A stretch of 64,000 nt of DNA. Source: Sorex araneus (lineage: Eukaryota > Chordata > Mammalia > Eulipotyphla > Soricidae). The notes below the pieces were generated by a model that was given only the letters and a program-made list of their open reading frames with translations, was not told the DNA's origin and did not search any database. The stretch spans positions 190,654,500 to 190,718,499 of the forward strand of contig NC_073306.1 of assembly GCF_027595985.1 (NCBI RefSeq). The letters are read 5' to 3'. Shown here in pieces: positions 57,178-64,000 of this stretch. How positions within the stretch are numbered: the stretch's first letter is position 1; each line of letters begins with the position of its first letter. A program made the position numbers and the translations under genes.

Positions 57178-57325
57178 CTCTAAATGAACAATTTGAGGCT
57201 CTTCCTGTTCCTGGAGTGAGCAGATATCATTGGGCTGCACTAGCTCGAGACAGGGATAAATGGAGATGTTACTGGGGCCTGCTCAAGAAAATCGAAGCTC
57301 AACGGGACTACAAGTGATACAAGTG
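57178..57325 (+). mobile_element. RTE-clade LINE, 3' terminal fragment
   Basis: It covers TGAACAATTTGAGGCTCTTCC, AGATATCATTGGGCTGCAC and the terminus CAACGGGACTACAAGTGATACAAGTGA, homologous to 28925-29067. Confidence 0.88.
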
Positions 57326-58284
57326 ATTTATTTATAGCGCATAGGAGAACATAATTTTTTTGCACAAAGAATCAGTCAAATAAGCTTTCTAATGTTTCCT
57401 TTCATAAGCAAAATAAAACTACACCATATAAAACATTGGATAAAATGTTCTATTTAATGTTCAATGTTCAATGGTTATATGTTAATGTTCAATGGTATAA
57501 GATTAATTGATAAAAGTTTGATATAAAATATCAAGCAAGAGTGTCTTCAGTTCTGAGTGATATATTTAATGCTATAGGCTATGGGTCCTAATATGTTACC
57601 TTTGACTTTTTCTTATATTCTACACTTGCTGTCATATATCTGAGAAGAATATTCAGGGTGCAACAAATAAAAGTTGATGCCAAAGTTTACATGGATCTGA
57701 GTGCACAGAAAATTTTAAATATAAAGTTTAAGCATCTATTTTTTGTCAATATCTTTATCAAATATGCTAGTATATTTCACTAGAAGTGTGTGAGACTATA
57801 ACGTTTATGTTGAAGGTCAGCTTGACTTTGAAATATGTAAGGCAAATTAGATATCTTCAGTAAAAAATATGAACATAGAGCTATATTTAAGTGAAATGAT
57901 TGGCATCAAAGATTCAGTACAGAAAGCAATCCCCATATATTAAAATCGAAATGGTTCTGAATCAATGCAATTTTTAAGGGAAATCACGTAGCATCAGATA
58001 AGAACAGCATTGAAGGGACAATATTGGCAACTTTCACAGTATAAGTAAAAGTAGAAAAAAATAATTAAATGACTAAAAATAAATGCCCCAAATTTTATGC
58101 TCTGGAAAGACTGCATTCTTGAATGCCAATGAAAATAACTATTTAATTTGGGCATAATATCAAGCAGACCTTAATTCTGTTAAAGTATTATTAGAGATAA
58201 AAATAGAGTATTTGGGCTAGGAAGTTGAATAAAATGTATCATCAGGTTAGAAGGCAGAAAATCAACTTTTAAAAAATGGGAGAG
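57326..58284. other. Anonymous AT-rich sequence
   Basis: It has a short TTCAATGTTCAATGG-type direct repeat at 57450-57500. No gene is recognised. Confidence 0.4.
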
Positions 58285-58460
58285 GGGGCTGGAGCCATAG
58301 CACATTGGGTAAGGCATTTGCCTTCAACGTGGCCGACCCAGGTTCGATTCTCAGCATCCCACATGCTCCCCCAAGCACCGCCAGGAGTAATTCCTGAGTG
58401 CAAGGCCAGGAGTAACCCCTGTGCATTGCCAGGGTTGACCCCCCCCCCAAAAAAAAAAGG
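58285..58460 (+). mobile_element. tRNA SINE, poly(A) type (well preserved)
   Basis: GGGGGCTGGAGCCATAGCAC, CAGGTTCGATTCTCAGCATCCC, CAGGAGTAATTCCTGAGTGC, CAGGAGTAACCCCTGTGCATTGCC and a C-run followed by an A-run tail. An approximate AAAAAATGGGAGA/AAAAAAAGGGAGA duplication may flank it. Confidence 0.93.
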
Positions 58461-58834
58461 GAGAAAGTCAAGGTGACCTGGGAAAATTTTAAAGGACAGC
58501 ACAATAAATTAGCTAGCAAAATCTGACCTCGGAAAACTATGATCTATGGGACAAAGGAACCTGTAGACTTTTTAAATATCTTCCCCAAAATTTGCTATCG
58601 GGGAAAAAGTAAAACACAGAAAGAGAAAAGAGAAAGAGGAGGTAGAGAAGAGGAAGAAGACAGTAAATTAATAAAGATTCCATTTGTATAATTATTCAAA
58701 GGAGATGTCAATAATGGTATATGGAAAATGGATAAAATAAGTAGGTACTTGAATACATTTTAAATACTTTTAAAATATGTTTTAAATACTTAAAGACATT
58801 TTTATTCTTTCTTGAATATATTCAGAGACTCTCA
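58461..58834. other. Anonymous AT-rich sequence
   Basis: No gene is recognised; there is a short GAGAAAGAGGAGG purine patch near 58620-58660. Confidence 0.35.
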
Positions 58835-58945
58835 GAGTAATTATATTATCTTTATCAAAGAGATATGAAGGGTAACATTTTGCCTGAGATCACACAAGCA
58901 TGTAAATATTTGACAGAGGAGTGAGAAATGCTGGCTTTAGACAAC
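58835..58945 (-). mobile_element. Possible MIR fragment, minus strand
   Basis: GGGTAACATTTTGCCTGAGATCACACAAGCATGTAAATATTTGACAGAGGAG follows the MIR core complement order, with decay. Confidence 0.5.
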
Positions 58946-59758
58946 CATAGTTCTCTGTTCTGTCACATGGGGTTGGAGGAGGAGGTGAAGGGAATCAATT
59001 GCTTCAGTGAGTAGACTCATTGCTGAAGGGAATCAGGAGGAGGAATACTGATCGAGCAGATACCAAAGCACTCAGGTTTCATCTTGAACTCAGAGCGAAA
59101 AGGGTTTGATGCTAAAGAAAATGACCTTCATTTCTACATTAAGTTAAAAGAAAAACGATATAGATTCCAAAATTTCTTTTTACTTTCTGAGAACAAGATC
59201 ATAAAGAAACTTTAGATAGAAATTATTGTCCTCAACATATTAATATGTTTTAATCTATATAACATCAGAGAGATAGCTTTAAAAACCCATAACTCCTACT
59301 GTGAAAAACATTTATCCATATTTCAATATTTCTGCTAGCTTTGTCTAAGACATTATTTTTAGTCTATTAAACTCAACTAAAATTGCATTTAATATTTTAT
59401 CTAAAACTCTGCTTGATTTGAATGACTCCTGAAAATTTTAATAAATATATACCTTAATTTCTTTCAATAATGACATGGGAGTGAATTACCTACAGGCTTC
59501 AAAGTTTAAGTGAATTTTAGATACCATAGTTGGAAATAGCTTAAATGTTTATTGCAATTTCCTGAGCTTGTAAGTTAGAAAACTATGAAATCTATTAGCA
59601 GACATATGCAGAATTAAATTTTGCTGTATTTCAGAGGAAGAATTTCAAGTAAGGAAAGCTATTTGTGACTCTCAGAGGTTGTCTTTTTCTAAAACTTAAT
59701 ATATTAGAGGCATAATCATTCACAGTCTACCTTCTAGACCCCAGTTATTATCCAAGGT
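58946..59758. other. Anonymous AT-rich sequence
   Basis: No gene or repeat family is recognised. Confidence 0.35.
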
Positions 59759-59760
59759 TT

Positions 59761-59808
59761 GCTTATTTATTTATTTATTTATTTATTCATTCATTCATTT
59801 ATTTATAT
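59761..59808. repeat. (TTTA)n/(TTCA)n microsatellite
   Basis: About seven TTTA units, then three TTCA units, then TTTA again. Confidence 0.95.
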
Positions 59809-59934
59809 CCACGGTTTATACTTTGCTCTGTGAAAATACACAAATCATTATTTTTTTCTCTCACATCAGTTTCTCTAACAACTAAATTAGGAGTTTAGTG
59901 TAAGTGATTTATTTTGTACATAGCATGGTTAACA

Positions 59935-60055
59935 TAGTGGAACCAGAATAGTGTAATGGAAAGTTTGGCTATGGATTAGAATAAATGTGGTCTTCATCCT
60001 ACCTTTGAAAAACTGTCTTAAGCTATTTTTCTTTTTTAAGCTCTGAGTTGAGGTT
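59935..60055 (+). mobile_element. Possible MIR fragment
   Basis: AATAGTGTAATGGAAAG, GGATTAGAATAAATGTGG and CTTAAGCTATTTTTC...GCTCTGAGTTGAG loosely follow a MIR core. The call is weak. Confidence 0.35.
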
Positions 60056-60326
60056 TCCGATCAAGAGACTTAGGAATATAAGTAACCTGAAGATAAAAAT
60101 GTTTAATAGTTTTAATGCACTTCTATTAAACGCTAACTTTTCTATCACCACCACCATCTGGTCAAGAGTGCCTATTGCCTTTCCCTCTGTTGCAAAGAAG
60201 GACAAGGATAGAATTACTGATAACAGAATTACTGATAACAAAAATTACTGATAACAAAGAAATCAGACATTTGACAGATGACTATCAAGCAAAATATTAG
60301 ACTATATCTTGTGATAGTTATTGCAT
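60056..60326. other. Anonymous sequence
   Basis: It includes a triplicated AATTACTGATAACA unit at 60213-60257, a local 16-17 bp tandem repeat. No gene is recognised. Confidence 0.4.
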
Positions 60327-60456
60327 ACACTGTCATCACTGTCACTGTCATCCCATTGCTCATCGATTTGTTCGAGTGGGCACCAGTAACGTCTCTCATT
60401 GAGAGACTTATTGTTACTGTTTTTGGCATATCCAATACACACGGGTAGCGTGCCAT
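60327..60456 (-). mobile_element. RTE-tailed SINE (type II), 5'-truncated, minus strand
   Basis: CACTGTCATCACTGTCACTGTCATCCC (tail complement) through GTTTTTGGCATATCCAATAC to ACACGGGTAGCGTGCC, where it stops before the head. Confidence 0.88.
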
Positions 60457-61354
60457 ACAAAAGAAAATAAATTAGGGATTATTTTAATAGGGTAAGTACA
60501 GTAATTTTATGAATGTAAATGCAAGATATTACAAAGTTTTGCTTGAACACAAATTACTTGAACACAAAGGCTTGTCTGTTACAGTGTTTTTGAAAGGAGA
60601 CCAATATATAGATGTAGGAGAATGTTTGTACTTAGTGATAAAACTGCCTGTAAGAATGCAATTCATTCAATTTGTGCCATAAGCAAAGATGTGACCATCC
60701 ACTGCTGGTCAGCAGAAAGTTTTTTTGCTGATGATAAGGAGTTTTCTGCCCCTGCCACCAGTAATGTATTATACTGTTACAAATCAATTTCTAATTAGGT
60801 TCCACATAATATGTTCATGTCCTCCAATGTCAGTGCCACACTCTAGCTGCTGAAAATACTTGAATGCAAAGACTCACGGATATGTCTTGAAGAAAATCCA
60901 TGTTGATTGCATCTTAAATAGCACAGTAATTCAAGAATTTTATTAGGATCAAATGTGAAACTTATTCAAAGATTAGAATCTCAAAGTATCTGGGTAAACG
61001 TCAAACACGACAACAGGTTTTAACTGTATTCAAAGGGTTTTTATTTTCTGAAAAAATATAAAATTTTGTATCTTACACTACAAAAGACATGTACACAAAC
61101 CAAATTCACACAGAGATTCAAAGAGGTGAAATAGAGAAATAGTAATCCTCCCTTTAATTGATGCTAAGGCAGGAACTTGAAATATTCTAGTGCTTATCAG
61201 AGAGTAAAATATGTTGTTCAGGTGCTCTGACCTGCCTGGAACTAAGAGATTTTAATAAACATACAGGAGATGAATGAATCTCACTTTCAGTATCACACCA
61301 TCTATGTGAACTTTATGCATTTTGAAATAATTAATTATAAAGCTAGCAGTTTAA
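60457..61354. other. Anonymous AT-rich sequence
   Basis: No gene or repeat family is recognised. Confidence 0.4.
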
Positions 61355-61371
61355 AGGATTCACAGATATGT

Positions 61372-61532
61372 CTGTTTGTTTTGTTTGGGGGCCACATCCA
61401 GCATGTTCTGGGACAACTTCTGACTCTGTGCTGAGGAATTACTCCTGGCGAGACTTGGGGTGCCATATGGGATGTTGGGGATGGACCCCATAAAAGGCAA
61501 GTGCTCCACCTACTGTACTATTGTTCTGGCCC
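61372..61532 (-). mobile_element. tRNA SINE, poly(A) type, minus strand, with target duplication
   Basis: GGGGGCCACATCCAGC, GGAATTACTCCTGGCGAGAC and CTACTGTACTATTGTTCTGGCCC. A 17-bp duplication with two mismatches flanks it (61355-61371, 61533-61549). Confidence 0.9.
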
Positions 61533-61549
61533 AGGATTCACAAGTATGT

Positions 61550-64000
61550 TGGCCACTGAAGCTTCTGCTGTTAACATATCCCAGTATCAATAAATATGAT
61601 ATTTTTTGCCAACTTCAATTTTTGTCATAACCATTTAGAGAGAACAAATGGCATTTGATTCTAATTTTTAAAGGCAAAAGAAGAGAAAGGATTGCTGCCT
61701 TGTAAGAAATAACTGCATGGTCATCCTAAATAAGAATAACCAATCATTTATGTGTAAAATGATAAAAATGATATTTCATAAGTCATCAAGAAAATAAAGG
61801 ATTTATCAATTTATCTTTGACCTATTACTATTTAACAGCATAAAAGATTAGTATTCAGCTATGCTACAGAGATGAAAATGATGCCTTATTCTGTTTATTA
61901 ATACCAAATAAAACTAGCATTTGATTGTTATCATCTTATTGTACACCTACTTTTTATTTATTTTGTTTTGAGGTTAAGCATCTGGCAGGACATAAGCAAT
62001 GACAATTTACTATAATAATTAGCTTTCATTTTCCCCTATTTTTAAATAGAACAAAACAAGAAAAGAATCTTATTCTACTATGCAACACCATACTTCTAAT
62101 AAAAGTCTACATTTGTCTCAAATAGCATTTTCATTCAATGCACAATCACAGCCCAAAATTTCTCCCACAGGTAAATATATCTTTTTGTGCTTATAAGATC
62201 CCACTTTAAATGGAAGAAAAAAGTTTAAAAAACAAACTTAATTCTCACCTAGTGATTAAGTAGCAGACATGCAACACCTAAGTGTTCAAATGATATTATT
62301 TTTTGAAACTTGAGAGTGAAACTATCTCTCATCATTGCATATTAACAAAAGCATTTACAATTGGAGTTAACAATGATTTGTATGATTTTGGCAACTTGAA
62401 AACTAATAATGCTGGTCATACTTAAGTTTAGATAGAATATAATTTTTACAAGTAATCCTACAACTTTTGAACACTGACTTGGTGATTGAAATGCAAGAAA
62501 TAAAAGAACATGCACATTCATTTTTTTCAAAGTGGGGAAATAAAAAAGCTTCACAATTTTACAAACAGTTCATACATTTCAATGTCTAAGAATAATTTAT
62601 TATATGCCATTTTTACATGTGAGCAAATGATCAGATTAGGAAACAAATTATTATTGTTTAAAATAGTAATTGAGTGACTTCAACAAGTATCAGGTAACTT
62701 GAAAATTGATTCTTGCTTATACTTCTTTTCCAAAATTCGACACTGAAAAAAATTGCATCCCTGAAAGTTCTACAATGCCAATAACAGTTTATTTTTTCTA
62801 CAATTCTACCTAATCTGCTAAGATTACTGTCTTTGTTTTCTAGTCATTTTATAGGGGAAAGAATGACCCAAACTGATTAAAAAAAATAACACAATCAGGA
62901 TTTGTCTAACCTTGCCCTTGATTATTGCTTCACTATATTTCAAGAGAGACACTTCTTGTTCTATTTCTTACATTAATAGATGAGACTGGTACTTCCCAAT
63001 TGGTGACCTATCCAATGGTGAACAAATATTTTAGAAATATTTTTCTAAAAAAATGAATTTTTTTTATTGCAGAAGAGAATGCAAGTAATTTGAGGACCTT
63101 TCTATCATTTATAAAATTGCATTGGCATTCCTTAGAAATTTTCAAGAAGAGTAAGATATGGCTGAAGCTTTGCATGTATTTAACTTTCATCTCATCTACT
63201 TCCAGGACTGCAAAGTTACAAATTAAATTTAATACAAATTGATTTAAAATATTCTTTTGTGGAAAAAATATATCATGCAGATTCAAATTCCATTCATTAG
63301 ATAAAGTTTATCTTGATCTCCCAATCATTGTTGCCATCTTGAAATTTCTCAATTATTATTTTATCACATAAATTCAGTTGTCCATGTAAATTTTAATAAT
63401 GTATAATACAACCTTCAATTATAAGGTGCAAAGTGAATTAATTTTATATGTACTGACATTAATAAATGAATCTTTAATAATGGTGGTTCTTATTTATACT
63501 TGATTTTAACAAGATAATGCAAAATTATTCCTCTTTCTCTGAAAATTTGACTAAACTTGATAATGTGTGAAGTATACATAGTTTGTTTATGATCCATGAT
63601 AGAGTATAGTCCTAATATGAATTTTAGCCCTAACCAAATAAAGTTGAAATTTATTTGGAATCTTTTTTTTTCATTATTACAAGTTCTTTAGAAAAGTTTG
63701 TTCATTTCTTATACTAATGGTGGACAGAATTGAATTTTTTCCCAAAAAATCTTATTTTGAATGTATAAGCATTCAATAAAACAGGTGTTTGGAAAGGAAA
63801 AAAGTATATATAATGCACTTATATTTCTTATGGATTCATAAATTTGCAATTATGGCTATAAATTTAAAAACACTGTGCTACTCGATCGTACATCGTTCTG
63901 TGACTTCTGTAAAGTGCAGTAATGAAAAAATGTGGTTAATTCACCAAGAAACTCAATTTGTTCACTTTTTTCTAATAAAGTGTACAATATGTACTGTTAC
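61550..64000. other. Anonymous AT-rich sequence to the window end
   Basis: About 2.4 kb in which I recognise no gene or repeat. Short open frames (for example minus strand 63008-63286) have no recognisable motif. Confidence 0.4.

Overview
The window is mammalian nuclear DNA and contains no host gene I can recognise. It is AT-rich and packed with retroelements. The dominant tRNA-derived SINE (head GGGGCTGGAG.GATAGCACAG, B box GGTTCGATTCC, tail of short AGGAGTAA/TGTGACCC blocks and an A-run) looks like the SINE of shrews (Soricidae, probably Sorex). That assignment is recalled family knowledge, not a search result. Every long open frame I trust belongs to a retrotransposon.

Layout. Positions 1-8779 hold a LINE-1 on the + strand that appears complete from its promoter onward. 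At least 19 full, near-identical 151-bp GC-rich monomers (1-2990) run off the left edge of the window. A tether (2991-3439) holds two copies of a second, older promoter unit. ORF1 (3440-4402) and ORF2 (4445-8263) are both uninterrupted, and every catalytic residue I checked is present. A G-rich 3' UTR and poly(A) follow. The rest (8.8-64 kb) is a graveyard of about forty SINE pieces, five copies or fragments of an RTE-clade LINE, two solo LTRs with class II-like 6-bp target duplications (11598-12805, 40228-41365), class I-like LTR remnants, old L1 and MIR fragments, microsatellites and anonymous AT-rich DNA.

How the parts fit. Two LINE machineries have each built non-autonomous partners here. 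L1: three insertions (13946-14584, 31293-32017, 45492-46058) end in the same 3' module as the L1 3' UTR (G-rich tract, GGTGGTGGA, GGGCACTGGTGAAGGGATGG, poly(A)) and have 16-18 bp target duplications. The two that keep a 5' part carry different GC-rich heads, which recalls SVA-type composites. RTE: a second SINE type shares its tRNA head with the poly(A) SINE but ends with the last ~50 bp of the RTE element (tail ...GCAACGGGATGACAGTGACA), which recalls the BovB/Bov-tA partnership. A 510-bp element at 38690-39199, with a 13-bp target duplication, appears to be a third RTE-tailed form. One tRNA head therefore seems to have been coupled to two different LINE recognition tails.

Limits. All homology calls are by eye. 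Boundaries of old repeats are approximate, and anonymous stretches may hold regulatory DNA or exons that cannot be recognised from one sequence.
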